A DNA stretch of 64,000 bases, from the NCBI RefSeq assembly GCF_023715685.1, contig NZ_JAMBOQ010000003.1:496001-560000 (forward strand), read 5' to 3'. Position numbers and translations under genes: made by a program. Of this stretch, positions 16,064 to 26,336 are shown in pieces (position 1 is the stretch's first letter; each line of letters opens with the position of its first letter). This stretch comes from Priestia aryabhattai. Lineage in GTDB: Bacteria; Bacillota; Bacilli; Bacillales; Bacillaceae_H. The notes beneath the pieces were generated by a model. The model did not search any database and was not told where the DNA came from. It saw only the letters and a program-made list of their open reading frames with translations.

Positions 16064-17761
16064 ATGGTGAAATTTGAAAATTATACATATACACGACCTG
16101 ATATGAATGAAATTGAAAAGCAATTTGAAAAGGCGATAAAACATTTTACTGAAGCAACGTCAGTCAGTCAGCAAAACGAGGCAATTCGTCTAGCAAATGA
16201 TGCGTATTCCCAGTACAGTACAATGGGGAACATCTGCTATATTCGTCATTCTATAGACACAGCGAATGAATTTTATAAAGAAGAACAAGACTATTTTGAT
16301 GAAACACAGCCGCTTTTAGAAGGATATGTAGAGAAATTTTACAAAGCGTTAATCTCTTCGCCTTTTAAACAGGAACTAGAAGAAAAATGGGGCAAGCAGC
16401 TGTTCTCTCTTGCTGAAATGCAGTTAAAAACGTTCACGCCGGAAATAGTAAAAGAGCTGCAGGAAGAAAATAAGCTATCGTCTCAATATACGAAACTAGT
16501 GGCGTCAGCTAAAATTGTATTTGAAGGAGAAGAAAGAACGTTAGCTCAGCTCGATCCGTTTATGGAGTCGCCTGATCGAGAAATGAGAAAAAAAGCAGCA
16601 GAAGCGAAGTTTCAATTTTTCACCGATCATGAAGAGGAATTTGATCATATTTACGACAAACTTGTAAAAGTACGGACCGAGCTTGCCAAAAAATTAGGCT
16701 ATAAAAATTTCGTGGAAGTGGGATATGCTCGTATGTCTAGAATAGGCTATGATGCTGAAATGGTTGCCGCTTTTCGCAAACAAGTGGAAGAGTATATTGT
16801 TCCCCTTACTGAAAAATTAAAAAAGCGTCAGCAGGAAAGAATTCAAGTAGAGAGCTTAACTTATTATGATGAACCGTTTCAGTTTGAAACAGGAAATGCA
16901 GTACCAAAAGGTGATGAAAAGTGGATTATTAAAAATGGACGGGTTATGTATAAGGAGCTTTCCAAAGAGACGGACGAATTTTTTTCATTTATGCTTGAAA
17001 ATAATTTGATGGATTTAGTAGCTAAAAAGGGAAAAGCAGGCGGAGGCTACTGTACGTTTATTGAAGAATACAAAGCGCCGTTTATCTTTTCAAATTTTAA
17101 TGGGACATCAGGCGATATTGATGTGTTAACGCATGAAGCAGGGCATGCTTTTCAAGTGTATTCCAGCCGAGATATGGAAACCAATGAGTATCACTGGCCG
17201 ACGCATGAAGGAGCTGAAATTCATTCGATGAGCATGGAATATTTTACATGGCCATGGATGGAGTTGTTCTTTAAAGAAGACAAAGATAAATACCAGTTTT
17301 CTCATTTAAGCTCAGGCTTAACTTTCTTGCCTTATGGTGTAGCAGTAGATGAATTTCAACATGCTGTATATGAACGCCCTGAGATGACGCCTTCGGAACG
17401 AAAAAAAACGTGGCGAGAAATCGAAAAGAAATATATGCCTTCTAAAAATTATGATGGTCATCATTATCTAGAAAGCGGGGGCTTCTGGCAGCGTCAGCTT
17501 CATATTTACACGTCTCCATTTTATTATATTGATTATACGCTCGCTCAAATTTGTGCATTTCAATTTTGGAAAAAAGATCGAGAAAATCATGAACAAGCAT
17601 GGCAAGATTATGTTCATTTGTGTAAGCTTGGCGGAAGTAAGCCGTTTTTAGAATTAGTAGAGGAAGCGAATCTGATCTCTCCATTCGAAGAGGGCTGCGT
17701 GCAGTCTGTAGTAGATGAAATTGAAAACTATTTAAATAGTATTGATGATAAAAAGCTATAA
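16064..17761 (+). CDS. M3 family oligoendopeptidase
   Basis: A 565-residue zinc metallopeptidase of the PepF/thimet family. The zinc motif HEAGHAFQ (HEXXH) is followed by the third ligand in EGAEIHSMSMEY, and HHYLESGGFWQRQ with YTSPFYYIDYTLAQ belongs to the C-terminal catalytic part. It has no signal peptide, so it should degrade short peptides in the cytosol. GGAAGGGG precedes the ATG at 16064. It is a single-gene unit between two terminators. Confidence 0.93.
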   Translation: MVKFENYTYTRPDMNEIEKQFEKAIKHFTEATSVSQQNEAIRLANDAYSQYSTMGNICYIRHSIDTANEFYKEEQDYFDETQPLLEGYVEKFYKALISSPFKQELEEKWGKQLFSLAEMQLKTFTPEIVKELQEENKLSSQYTKLVASAKIVFEGEERTLAQLDPFMESPDREMRKKAAEAKFQFFTDHEEEFDHIYDKLVKVRTELAKKLGYKNFVEVGYARMSRIGYDAEMVAAFRKQVEEYIVPLTEKLKKRQQERIQVESLTYYDEPFQFETGNAVPKGDEKWIIKNGRVMYKELSKETDEFFSFMLENNLMDLVAKKGKAGGGYCTFIEEYKAPFIFSNFNGTSGDIDVLTHEAGHAFQVYSSRDMETNEYHWPTHEGAEIHSMSMEYFTWPWMELFFKEDKDKYQFSHLSSGLTFLPYGVAVDEFQHAVYERPEMTPSERKKTWREIEKKYMPSKNYDGHHYLESGGFWQRQLHIYTSPFYYIDYTLAQICAFQFWKKDRENHEQAWQDYVHLCKLGGSKPFLELVEEANLISPFEEGCVQSVVDEIENYLNSIDDKKL

Positions 17762-17765
17762 AAAA

Positions 17766-17787
17766 AGCCGCAAACGCGGCTTTTTTT
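17766..17787. terminator. Bidirectional terminator between convergent genes
   Basis: GCCGC and GCGGC pair around AAAC, with A6 before and T7 after, so it can serve the oligopeptidase gene and the converging kinase gene. Confidence 0.85.
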
Positions 17788-19369
17788 ATTGACATGTTCC
17801 TTCTTTCCATAGAGGAATCGTAAGGGTAATACTGGTTCCTTCGCCAACAGTGCTTTTAATCTCAAATGTTCCTTTATGCTGATACAGAATGTTTTTAATC
17901 ACAACAAGTCCAAGACCAGTGCCTGAGGGCTTCGTGGTAAAAAAGGGCTTTTGAATGTGCGTAAGCAAATTTGAGGGAATGCCGACTCCTGTATCTTTAA
18001 TGAAAATAGTAAGATCTTTAGTATGCTGAGTAACGTTTAAATGAATTTCCCCTCCGCTAGGCATAGCTTCAAGTGCATTTTTTAATAAATTAATGAGTAC
18101 TTGCTTAATTTGATTTGCATCACAGCAGATGTATGTATGCGGGGCTTCCACCTGCGTTTTAACTACGACATTTTTTAATACACATTCTGATTCATACAGA
18201 AGAATAACGTCATTTAAAATAATAGAGAGTGCATGCTTTTTCATGACCGTATCATGAGGTTTAGCGAGCAATAAGAATTCTCCAACGATTGAGTTAATGC
18301 GATTCAGTTCACTCAGCATGATGGTTGTATAAGAATGATAGGGGCTGCTGTCTTCATGAATAAGCTGAATAAATCCATTCAGAGAAGTAAGTGGATTTCG
18401 AATTTCATGAGCGATGCCCGCTGCCATTTCACCGGCTAAAGATAACTTATCGGTTTGGCGAAGAAATTTTGCAGTTTCCTTCTCTTCGGTAAGGTCACGT
18501 GAAATACCAAAAAGCGCAACGACCTGTTGATCACGATTAAAAACAGGTGAAATAGTAATCTCTACATCAATTATTTTTCCATCTTTTCGCTTGTCTTGAG
18601 TTTCAAAGGCAACTAGCTTTTCTCCTTTTTTAGCTCTTTCTAATCGGCTTTCAGCGCCGCCTTTTAAGTCAGTTGGGATAAAAGGAATGATTTTTCCAAC
18701 AATTTCTTCAGCTTTCCATCCGTAAATTTGTTCAAAAGCATCGTTCACTTTAATCACTTTACCGTCTAGGCTGAACACGGCAATGGCGTCGCGATTGTAT
18801 GTAAAAAAAGATTGTAAATACTCTTGAGCTGAGTACAGTTCATCTTCGGTTTTGTTCATTTTGACCGTGGTAATAGCAATCAGCTTTTTAGAGAAATGAG
18901 CACAGTACAACAAAATAATCATTGTGATCAGCGTAAACAAAATGAAATAAACGATATCTAATTTCACGAAGGTCACAGATGTAAAAAGAGTGTTGCTTAC
19001 ATAGAAGTACAAAACAATCATAATAGACATTAATGTAGAAATTACAATAGCGATATAGCTATAATAAATAAAGCTAACGATAATTCCAAGAAACAAAAAT
19101 AAATAATTAATAACAGCAGGTTCAATAGATGTTATGTACGCAATATAGGCATAATAGCATATGAAAAAAGAATACATAATGATGGCAGGATGAAAACGAA
19201 AGTAATACATAGCCGTCACTAACAGCAATAAAACCCCTCCGCTTATAAAAACAATTATATGAGGAGAAGCTGCAATAAAGTGGTATAAAACAATGTGAAC
19301 AAAATATAACAGCCAAAAAATAAGTAAAAGAACAAAATTCCGTTTTTTTATGAGATTGTGTGATTCCAT
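17786..19369 (-). CDS. PAS-containing membrane histidine kinase, KinB-like
   Basis: A 527-residue sensor kinase. The N-terminal 170 residues hold about six hydrophobic helices with almost no outside loops. A PAS domain follows (FTYNRDAIAVFSLDGK through FGISRDLTEEKE), then HisKA with His321 in GIAHEIRNPLTSLNGF, and HATPase with NLLKNALEAM, DTGVGI and GTGLGLVV. This layout resembles sporulation kinases such as KinB with an added PAS. B. subtilis has kinD in this neighbourhood. No response regulator is adjacent, as expected for an orphan phosphorelay kinase. The start ATG 19369 follows AAAGGGA; an upstream in-frame extension to 19426 is less likely. Confidence 0.85.
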   Translation of the reverse strand: MESHNLIKKRNFVLLLIFWLLYFVHIVLYHFIAASPHIIVFISGGVLLLLVTAMYYFRFHPAIIMYSFFICYYAYIAYITSIEPAVINYLFLFLGIIVSFIYYSYIAIVISTLMSIMIVLYFYVSNTLFTSVTFVKLDIVYFILFTLITMIILLYCAHFSKKLIAITTVKMNKTEDELYSAQEYLQSFFTYNRDAIAVFSLDGKVIKVNDAFEQIYGWKAEEIVGKIIPFIPTDLKGGAESRLERAKKGEKLVAFETQDKRKDGKIIDVEITISPVFNRDQQVVALFGISRDLTEEKETAKFLRQTDKLSLAGEMAAGIAHEIRNPLTSLNGFIQLIHEDSSPYHSYTTIMLSELNRINSIVGEFLLLAKPHDTVMKKHALSIILNDVILLYESECVLKNVVVKTQVEAPHTYICCDANQIKQVLINLLKNALEAMPSGGEIHLNVTQHTKDLTIFIKDTGVGIPSNLLTHIQKPFFTTKPSGTGLGLVVIKNILYQHKGTFEIKSTVGEGTSITLTIPLWKEGTCQ

Positions 19370-19709
19370 AAAAAATCCCTTTCTTAAGTAGTGAATAATT
19401 TTATAGGAGAATAACTTTATAGTCATCTAGTCGCACGATATAGTAATATATCACTCATATTAGCATAGTTACAACTGTGTGAATAGATGAATTGAGTACT
19501 TAGACCAAGGAAGATAGATCTAGAATGTAGCGGGTTATAAAATATTAAGGAAATATGAGCGGAATATGAAGGAAATGAAAGGGATGTAAAGCTTTTGTGA
19601 TAACCTTGTAAAAGTGAACTTTTTTCTAATTGGATAGGCTATACTGCCAGTAGAGCCATATGAATGGTGACTACATAGAGGCTCAGATGATTCGAAAGGA
19701 GACGGTAAA
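19370..19709. other. Divergent intergenic region, kinase / lipoprotein
   Basis: 340 AT-rich bases without a coding frame I can support. TATACT at 19640-19645 may be the -10 for the lipoprotein gene but has no good -35, so another sigma factor is possible. No clear structured RNA was seen. Confidence 0.3.
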
Positions 19710-19988
19710 ATGAACAAAAGTTTATTAGTCAAGTTATTTGGATCACTTCTAGCAATTATGTTAATCACAGCATGCAACTCACAAACAGATGAAAAAGATG
19801 CAACAGAACAGCAAACAGACCAGTCGGATGATACTCAAGCGGAGGATACAACTACAGATGATTCCCAGGAAACAATGAACCAAGATGAAGCAGCTGATTC
19901 ATCTGAGGATGAAGCAACTGATGATCAAGAAGAATCAACAGATAGTACTGACGAAAAAACAGACGAAAAAACAGATGAAAGTAAATAA
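19710..19988 (+). CDS. Small very acidic lipoprotein
   Basis: A 92-residue protein with a lipoprotein signal (LFGSLLAIMLITAC, Cys about residue 22) followed by about 70 residues made almost only of Asp, Glu, Thr, Ser, Gln and Ala. There is no recognisable domain, and the tail should be disordered and strongly negative on the outside of the membrane. AAAGGAGAC precedes the ATG. Low-complexity acidic tails of this kind could bind cations or serve as a spacer; no function is claimed. Confidence 0.75.
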   Translation: MNKSLLVKLFGSLLAIMLITACNSQTDEKDATEQQTDQSDDTQAEDTTTDDSQETMNQDEAADSSEDEATDDQEESTDSTDEKTDEKTDESK

Positions 19989-20010
19989 ACGTAAGTATTT
20001 CTATAAAAAA

Positions 20011-20036
20011 AAGCGACTCAAGTAGAGTCGCTTTTT
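20011..20036. terminator. Bidirectional terminator, lipoprotein / clpE
   Basis: AAGCGACTC and GAGTCGCTT pair around AAGTA, flanked by A8 and T5. It serves both converging genes. Confidence 0.88.
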
Positions 20037-20039
20037 CTA

Positions 20040-22154
20040 TTAGTTTTGTACTGTGATTTCGCTTGCTTCATTTAACGTTACGTTCACTGTAGATACATCG
20101 GCGTCATCTAACAGTAAATCTGTAATTCGATCTTCAAGCTGTTCTTGAATTGCTCGGCGGAGTGGTCTAGCACCAAATGCAGGGTGATAGCCAAGTTCAG
20201 CCAGTTTTTCTTTTACTTCAGCTGCTACGTGCAGCGTGATGTTTTGTTCTTGTAATGTTTCTTTCAATTCAGCAAGCATAAGGTCAACGATTTTAATCAA
20301 GTTATCTTTTTCAAGGTGATTAAATTCAATGATTGTATCAAATCGATTTAAAAACTCTGGTTTGAAATAAGATGAAAGTGAATCTAAAACGGATGCCTGC
20401 TTAAGTGCGTCATTTTCTGCATCAAACCCAACCGTAATTTTCTTTTCACCTACACCAGCGTTACTTGTCATAATGATAACCGTATCTTTGAAGCTTACTG
20501 TGCGACCTTGACTATCTGTTAGACGTCCGTCTTCTAAAATCTGCAAAAACATATGCTGAACGTCTGGATGAGCTTTTTCAATTTCATCTAGTAAGATGAT
20601 AGAATAAGGATTACGGCGTACTTTCTCTGTTAATTGCCCTGCCTCTTCGTGACCTACGTAGCCAGGAGGTGAGCCGATTAATTTAGAAACCGCGTGTTTT
20701 TCCATGTATTCACTCATATCTAGACGAACCATTGCATCTTTTGAGCCGAATAGTTCTTCAGCTAATGTTTTGGTTAATTCTGTTTTACCGACACCTGTTG
20801 GGCCGACAAATAAGAATGAACCAATTGGGCGATGCTTCGCTTTTAATCCAGCGCGAGAACGTCGAATTGCTTTTGCTACTTTTTCTACAGCTTCCTGCTG
20901 TCCGATTACTTTTTGAGCTAAGTGCTCCGCTAAATGCTTCATTTTTGCTGATTCATTTTCTTGAAGTTTACCAACAGGGATACCCGTTTTCTTTTCAATA
21001 ATTGCTTGAATGTCAGCAATATCCACATTCATTTTTTGCTGTGCTTCGTTCAATTGTTTTTCAAGAGCAGCTTCTTCATCGCGCAGTTTTGCCGCTACTT
21101 CATATTTTTCATTCTTTAACGCCTGCTCTTTTTCTTTTGTAATTTCTTTTAAGCGAGCGGCAGCGTCGTCTTTATTTGTAATGCCTGCCTGTAAATTCAT
21201 TTTTGAGCCTGCTTCATCTAGCAAGTCAATTGCTTTATCAGGCAAGAAGCGATCTTGAATGTAGCGGTGTGATAAATTTACACAAGCGCGAATCGCTTCA
21301 TCTGTATAGCTAACACCGTGATAATCTTCATATTTACTTTGAATTCCTTTTAGAATTTCAACGGCTTCTTCTACAGACGGTTCGTGAACCATAACCGGCT
21401 GGAAGCGTCGTTCAAGAGCCGCATCTTTTTCAATCGAACGGTACTCTTTTAAGGTTGTAGCTCCGACTACTTGAAGTTCACCTCGTGCAAGAGCAGGTTT
21501 TAAAATATTGCTTGCGTCCATTGAACCTTCCGCTGAACCAGCTCCTACAAGAAGGTGGATTTCATCGATAAATAAAATCACGTTTTTTCGCTGTTGAAGC
21601 TCAGAAATTAACTGTTTCATGCGCTCTTCAAATTGACCTCGCACGCCCGTATTAGCTACAAGAGATGCTACATCTAACAGATATACATCTTTATTTAACA
21701 GCTTGGCAGGAACTTTTCCTTCCGCGATTTTTAAAGCTAAACCTTCAACTACAGCTGTTTTACCAACACCAGGTTCTCCAATTAGCACCGGGTTGTTTTT
21801 GTTTCTTCTATTTAAAATTTCAATTACACGCTCTACTTCTTCTTCGCGACCAATAACAGGGTCAATTAATCCCGTTTTCGCAATTTGAGTTAAGTTTCGA
21901 CCGAATTGATCTAAAAAGCCGCTGCCGCCATTTCCTTGCTGTGGCTGTTCCGGTGCAGCTTGTTCTTGTGAAAATTGCTTGAATAAATCATCGATATTCA
22001 TAAAGCCGCCACCTCCAAAACCTGATGGGATTTTATGTTCTTTCATTAATGCTTGATAACATGTATGACATAAACGATATTGAGATTTTTGGTTGTTTGT
22101 TTGTACATTTAATTGAATAGATGCTTCACGTTTATTACAGTTTTGACAAATCAT
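20040..22154 (-). CDS. clpE: ATP-dependent Clp protease ATP-binding subunit ClpE
   Basis: A 704-residue HSP100 unfoldase. The N-terminal zinc finger ([10 protein letters not shown] ... CHTCYQ), which marks ClpE rather than ClpC, is followed by a short Gln-rich linker. AAA+ domain 1 has GEPGVGKT and FIDEIH, a UVR-like coiled segment with [21 protein letters not shown] comes next, and domain 2 has [17 protein letters not shown] and the sensor [10 protein letters not shown]. It delivers substrates to ClpP and helps switch off the heat response. Tandem CtsR boxes sit at its promoter. Confidence 0.97.
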   Translation of the reverse strand: MICQNCNKREASIQLNVQTNNQKSQYRLCHTCYQALMKEHKIPSGFGGGGFMNIDDLFKQFSQEQAAPEQPQQGNGGSGFLDQFGRNLTQIAKTGLIDPVIGREEEVERVIEILNRRNKNNPVLIGEPGVGKTAVVEGLALKIAEGKVPAKLLNKDVYLLDVASLVANTGVRGQFEERMKQLISELQQRKNVILFIDEIHLLVGAGSAEGSMDASNILKPALARGELQVVGATTLKEYRSIEKDAALERRFQPVMVHEPSVEEAVEILKGIQSKYEDYHGVSYTDEAIRACVNLSHRYIQDRFLPDKAIDLLDEAGSKMNLQAGITNKDDAAARLKEITKEKEQALKNEKYEVAAKLRDEEAALEKQLNEAQQKMNVDIADIQAIIEKKTGIPVGKLQENESAKMKHLAEHLAQKVIGQQEAVEKVAKAIRRSRAGLKAKHRPIGSFLFVGPTGVGKTELTKTLAEELFGSKDAMVRLDMSEYMEKHAVSKLIGSPPGYVGHEEAGQLTEKVRRNPYSIILLDEIEKAHPDVQHMFLQILEDGRLTDSQGRTVSFKDTVIIMTSNAGVGEKKITVGFDAENDALKQASVLDSLSSYFKPEFLNRFDTIIEFNHLEKDNLIKIVDLMLAELKETLQEQNITLHVAAEVKEKLAELGYHPAFGARPLRRAIQEQLEDRITDLLLDDADVSTVNVTLNEASEITVQN

Positions 22155-22198
22155 TTAATTAGCCTCCCTAAATGATTTTAATCGAAGATCAACAGGCG

Positions 22199-22256
22199 TT
22201 TGACCTTTCTTGACCTTTCGTAATTTCATTATACTTTGACCTTTTTTGACTTTCAA
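22199..22256 (-). promoter_or_regulatory. clpE promoter with two CtsR operators
   Basis: On the minus strand TTGAAA (22251-22256) and TATAAT (22228-22233) are 17 bases apart. CtsR-type direct repeats GTCAAAAAAGGTCAAA (22235-22251) and GGTCAAGAAAGGTCAAA (22200-22217) overlap the spacer and the start region. CtsR repression released by heat is expected. Confidence 0.9.
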
Positions 22257-22468
22257 GTCTTTTGCTTAAAAAATTTTTGAGGGAAGTTCCTCGCTTATGT
22301 ACAAAAGGTAGTACATTAAAATAAGATGTGTTTTATATGTACCCGTTCGATACATGTAAAAACATGAGAGGCATTTTGTACAATGATTTGCTTGGAGAGG
22401 GAACTAATATTAATAAGAAGAAAAGTGGAAAAATGAGTGCAGAGCTTACCGTGGGATAAAATAAATTA

Positions 22469-22497
22469 TTGACAGCAAGAAGGATAAAAATTATACT
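22469..22497 (+). promoter_or_regulatory. Promoter of nhaC
   Basis: TTGACA (22469-22474) and TATACT (22492-22497) with exactly 17 bases between. The 70-base leader includes an imperfect inverted repeat CACTTAA ... TTTAAGTG at about 22510-22545. Confidence 0.75.
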
Positions 22498-22573
22498 CAA
22501 GAAGGTTTGCACTTAACTGCGTAAAAGCATAAAAGCGTTTAAGTGAAAAAGAAAGATAGAAAGGGAATACCTC

Positions 22574-23956
22574 ATGAAAAAAGGAATTTCATTTATACAA
22601 TCAATAGCGGTGGTTTTGGTGCTATTAGCTATTATTTTTGTTTCATTATTTACGTTAAAGCTGCCTCCTCATATTCCGCTGATATTTGGGGTAGCATTTA
22701 TTAGTGTGATTGGCTTTTTGTTGAAATATAAGTGGACAGAAATGGAGAAGGGGATTTTAGACGGTGTTAGACTTGGCATTAAGCCTATCCTTATTTTAAT
22801 GCTGATCGGGATGCTCATTGCTATTTGGATGGTAGGAGGGACGATACCGACGATTTTGTCCTACGGCTTCCACTGGATTTCACCGCAGTATTTTTTAATT
22901 AGTGCTTTGGTTATTACCGTATTAGTTTCAACATTCACGGGAAGTTCATTAACAACCGTCAGTACGGTAGGAGTCGCTTTATTTGGCGTGGGAACCGCTA
23001 TTGGTGTACATCCAGGGCTAGCAGCAGGGATGATTGTTTCAGGAGCCGTGTTTGGAGATAAGATGTCTCCGTTGTCTGATACAACAAATTTTGCTTCTGG
23101 TATCGTTGAAGTGCCGCTTCCTAAACATATTCAGCACATTACGTGGACGACGGTTCCAAGTATTGTCATTACAGCAATCATTGCATTGGTAATTGGAATG
23201 AACGGAAATCAGGAAAGCGTCAATTACGGGGAAATTCAAGGAATTCAAGAAGCATTAAAACATACGTTTAATTTACACGTGTTAACTTTGCTTTCTCCAC
23301 TCTTAGTTCTTATTTTTTCAATGAGAAGAGTCGATGTATTGCCAACGTTAGTTTTAGGTATTGTAACGGCAATCATTACAGGAATGATCACACAGCATGA
23401 ATTTACGCTGAGTCAATTGCTAGGCGTTCTTCAAAGCGGACCGGTAGTAGAGTCAGGAAATAAAGTAGTCGATGCGATCGTGAACAAAGGCGGACTACAG
23501 TCCATGATGTTTTCTATTTCCCTTATTATGATTGCCTTGTCACTAGGTGGCTTGATGAGAGCAGTTGGAATTATTGATGCTTTATTAGAAGGATTAGCAA
23601 AACAAATTCGCCGCAGCGGAGACGTTATTTTTGCTACGCTTCTATCTTCAATTGGAGTTAACGTTATTACAGGAGAACAGTATTTATCGATTCTCTTGCC
23701 TGGGCAGACGTTTAAGCCGCTGTATGAAAAGTGGAATTTAGACCCGAAAAACTTATCACGAACGCTTGAAGACGGTGGAACGGTTATTAATGCTATTATT
23801 CCGTGGGGTGTCAGCGGTGCTTTTATTTCAACTGCATTAAATATTCCCGCGGCTGACTATATTCCATTTACATTCTTTAGCGTTCTCTGTCCTATCTTTT
23901 CAGTTATTTTAGCATATACAGGCATTGGTATTGCCAAGAAAAAAGCTCAGTCTTAA
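22574..23956 (+). CDS. nhaC: Na+/H+ antiporter, NhaC family
   Basis: A 460-residue integral membrane protein with about 11-12 hydrophobic segments. Typical NhaC segments are FTGSSLTTVSTVG, VFGDKMSPLSDTTNFASG and NVITGEQYLSILLPGQ, which contain the polar residues inside helices thought to carry Na+ and H+. It exports sodium for alkali and salt tolerance. AAAGGGAATACCTC stands before the ATG. Transcribed alone from the TTGACA promoter above and ended by its own terminator. Confidence 0.92.
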   Translation: MKKGISFIQSIAVVLVLLAIIFVSLFTLKLPPHIPLIFGVAFISVIGFLLKYKWTEMEKGILDGVRLGIKPILILMLIGMLIAIWMVGGTIPTILSYGFHWISPQYFLISALVITVLVSTFTGSSLTTVSTVGVALFGVGTAIGVHPGLAAGMIVSGAVFGDKMSPLSDTTNFASGIVEVPLPKHIQHITWTTVPSIVITAIIALVIGMNGNQESVNYGEIQGIQEALKHTFNLHVLTLLSPLLVLIFSMRRVDVLPTLVLGIVTAIITGMITQHEFTLSQLLGVLQSGPVVESGNKVVDAIVNKGGLQSMMFSISLIMIALSLGGLMRAVGIIDALLEGLAKQIRRSGDVIFATLLSSIGVNVITGEQYLSILLPGQTFKPLYEKWNLDPKNLSRTLEDGGTVINAIIPWGVSGAFISTALNIPAADYIPFTFFSVLCPIFSVILAYTGIGIAKKKAQS

Positions 23957-23970
23957 CTGGGCTTTTTTTG
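23944..23970 (+). terminator. Terminator after nhaC
   Basis: AGCTCAG pairs with CTGGGCT (one G-U), followed by seven T. The nhaC stop codon lies in the loop. Confidence 0.85.
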
Positions 23971-24248
23971 TTGGAAAAAGGACAGGTAAAAAACGACAAA
24001 AAAAGTATCATTCCACTTTTCAAATCTATAATTTAATAATACAATTTACTATACGTCTTTCTTGTTAATGTATTTGTATGAATTCTTATTTTTTTACAGA
24101 TGAAGAAATTTGGGTTTTGCGGTATGATAAATAAGCTGTATTGGCGATGGGATGAATGCCCTTTTTAGCAAACATTTAAGAAGGGTAAAGCCAAATGAAA
24201 ACACTCATTATAAAAGAGAAAAGATATTTATTGAGGAGAGGGTTTCTG

Positions 24249-25130
24249 TTGAAAAAATGGGGCATCATTGCATTAATCACTGTAGCTGTGCTCGGTGTGA
24301 CAGCGGTTTTCAACCGAGCTGAAAGTGATGATGTAAATAAAGAAAAATTGAATTTATTATCGCCTTATTCAAATAAAGTAGATGTATATAGCATTAGGTA
24401 TCCTAGTGATAATTTAAAGATAAAAGGGTTTTTAGTGCAGCCTAAAGACATTGCAGACAAACATTATCCGCTTTTAGTATATAATCGCGGAGGAAATCGC
24501 GAACATGGCATGATTCGCGCAAAAACACTTCAGTACTTATCATATTGGGCAAGTAAAGGCTACGTCGTTGTTGCGACTCAATACAGGGGAAATGGCGGGA
24601 GTGAAGGAACAGAGACGTACGGCGGTAAAGATATTGACGACGTATTAAATCTTATTAAGTGGGGAGAACAGCTTCCCTATGTAAATCACCAGCAAAAGGT
24701 AGCGCTCGGATATTCACGCGGCGGTATGATGACGTATTTAACGATGAAAAACGGCGTTAAATTTGATGCAGTTGTCGTACAATCAGGTATTACAGACATG
24801 TTTCAATTCTACGATCAAAGAGGACCTGAAATGAAACAAGTGCTGCGCACAATTGTAGGGGATCCGGCACAATATCCAGAGAGGTATAAAAGTCGTTCTG
24901 TTGTCTATTGGAGCGACAAAGTAAATTCACCTCTTTTGATTTTGCAAGGTGATCATGATCGCAAAGTTCATCACACTCAGGCTGAAAAGCTTGTGAAACA
25001 ACTAGATGAGCAAGGAAAAGAATATAAATATGTACTGTACAAAAACGGAGACCATCCGCTAACTGCTTATTATGATCAATATAACGCGGAAATTGATAAA
25101 TGGTTTAAAATACATTTAGCTAAGCAGTAA
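24249..25130 (+). CDS. Secreted or membrane-anchored alpha/beta hydrolase (S9-like)
   Basis: The hydrolase begins with KKWGIIALITVAVLGVTAVF, a likely signal anchor. The nucleophile elbow is GYSRGGMM (Ser about residue 160), with LLILQGDHDRKVH supplying the Asp region and NGDHPLT the catalytic His. It resembles prolyl-oligopeptidase-type esterases and acylaminoacyl peptidases; the substrate is unknown. The open frame starts at ATG 24195, giving 311 residues, but GAGGAGAG seven bases before TTG 24249 makes the 293-residue form more likely. Confidence 0.75.
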   Translation: MKKWGIIALITVAVLGVTAVFNRAESDDVNKEKLNLLSPYSNKVDVYSIRYPSDNLKIKGFLVQPKDIADKHYPLLVYNRGGNREHGMIRAKTLQYLSYWASKGYVVVATQYRGNGGSEGTETYGGKDIDDVLNLIKWGEQLPYVNHQQKVALGYSRGGMMTYLTMKNGVKFDAVVVQSGITDMFQFYDQRGPEMKQVLRTIVGDPAQYPERYKSRSVVYWSDKVNSPLLILQGDHDRKVHHTQAEKLVKQLDEQGKEYKYVLYKNGDHPLTAYYDQYNAEIDKWFKIHLAKQ

Positions 25131-25218
25131 AGAAATTGGAAGCAGTTTTGATGAATGAGAAAGAGCAGCTTGTTTTATCCTACTAGATGTAAGCACTATG
25201 AAAAGGGGATGAAGCAAA

Positions 25219-25344
25219 ATGACTCAGTCTAAAAGTCAAAAAGAGCGTCAGTGGAACGTGCGAAAGCAATCACAAAACCCATCGCATGGAAAAGTAAAAT
25301 CTTTTGAGGAATTATCAGAAGAAATCGCACCTAAACGTAAATAA
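25219..25344 (+). CDS. Conserved 41-residue small protein (DUF6254-like)
   Basis: A 41-codon frame with AAAAGGGGATG ahead of its ATG. The product is Lys/Gln/Ser-rich: it opens MTQSKSQKERQWNVRKQ, contains PSHGKVKSFEELSEE and ends PKRK. This pattern matches the small Bacillaceae proteins that I recall as DUF6254; function unknown. A terminator 25 bases after its stop supports a real gene end. Too short for ordinary gene callers, so it is easily missed. Confidence 0.65.
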   Translation: MTQSKSQKERQWNVRKQSQNPSHGKVKSFEELSEEIAPKRK

Positions 25345-25370
25345 GGTAACCTTTATATAAAGGAAGACAC

Positions 25371-25399
25371 AAAAAAGGAGAGCTGAAGCTCTCCTTTTT
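25371..25399. terminator. Bidirectional terminator
   Basis: AAAGGAGAGC and GCTCTCCTTT pair around TGAA, with A and T runs on either side, serving the small gene and the converging SDR gene. Confidence 0.88.
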
Positions 25400-25409
25400 C
25401 TATGTTTGT

Positions 25410-26129
25410 TTATGGATTTGTGGACCACATACCCGCAGATTTGATAAAAATACGCGGATGCAGTTTTAATTGTGCTACCATAATTTCTGCTAGGTCTTCA
25501 GGCTGCATAACTTTATCAGGATTGCCGTCCGTTAAGTTTTCTTTATACGCTAATTCCGTTGCTACTGTACTTGGTGTTAGAGCTGTTACACGAATATTGT
25601 GTTTGCGCACTTCTAACGCTAGAGATTCGGTTAAGCCGAGTACGCCAAATTTTGAAGCGCTGTAAGCACTTGTAACGGGAGCGCCTTTTTGGCCAGCCGT
25701 GGATGAAATATTGATGATGTCTCCACCATTTTTTTCGATTAATTGAGGTAGAACGGCGCGCGTTACGTAGTAAACGCCCATTAAATTTACATCAATGATT
25801 TGTTTCCACTCAGCTGGTTCTAACTCTAAAAAGCTTCCGAATTTACCGATTCCCGCATTGTTGATTAAGATATCTGTTGTCCCTAATTTTGTATGTAGAT
25901 GCTCAACTGCGGCGTTTACTTCTTCCATAGAAGAAACGTCTGCTGTTGCATAAGCAACTTGTACATCAAATGCTTCTAGTTCAGAAGCAACAGCCTTTAA
26001 ATCCGCTTCTGTACGAGCGATTAAACCGATATTTACGCCTTCTTTTGCTAATTCAATCGCAGTTGAACGACCGATGCCTTTTCCTGCTCCTGTGATAAGA
26101 GCTACTTTGCCTTTAAGTGATTGTGCCAT
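25410..26129 (-). CDS. Short-chain dehydrogenase, FabG-like
   Basis: A 239-residue classical [11 protein letters not shown] near residue 13 binds NADP(H), NNAG follows, and the catalytic Ser, Tyr and Lys are in ISSTAGQK and YSASKFG. It is annotated in relatives as a 3-ketoacyl-ACP reductase, but fatty-acid synthesis genes are absent here, so the substrate is open. ATG 26129 is preceded by AAAGGAG; the 11 in-frame residues before it lack a ribosome site. Confidence 0.82.
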   Translation of the reverse strand: MAQSLKGKVALITGAGKGIGRSTAIELAKEGVNIGLIARTEADLKAVASELEAFDVQVAYATADVSSMEEVNAAVEHLHTKLGTTDILINNAGIGKFGSFLELEPAEWKQIIDVNLMGVYYVTRAVLPQLIEKNGGDIINISSTAGQKGAPVTSAYSASKFGVLGLTESLALEVRKHNIRVTALTPSTVATELAYKENLTDGNPDKVMQPEDLAEIMVAQLKLHPRIFIKSAGMWSTNP

Positions 26130-26336
26130 GTATAGACTCCTTTCAATGTTCCACATAAACATCCTTCATATTAACGAAGAATTATTCATTACTATCCTAT
26201 AGAAATGCACAAATGATGTCAAAAATAAAGATTATTAAAATCGCTTTAAGTATAAATTTCCTTTTCATACAAAAACTATAGAGAATAAAAAGAAGAAATT
26301 CCGTTTCTTTTCGTTCAATGTAGTGGAGGATGAACA

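Noticed and set aside
20704..21888. Series of plus-strand frames opposite clpE
   Set aside because: They mirror the codon structure of clpE, have no ribosome sites and no recognisable products.
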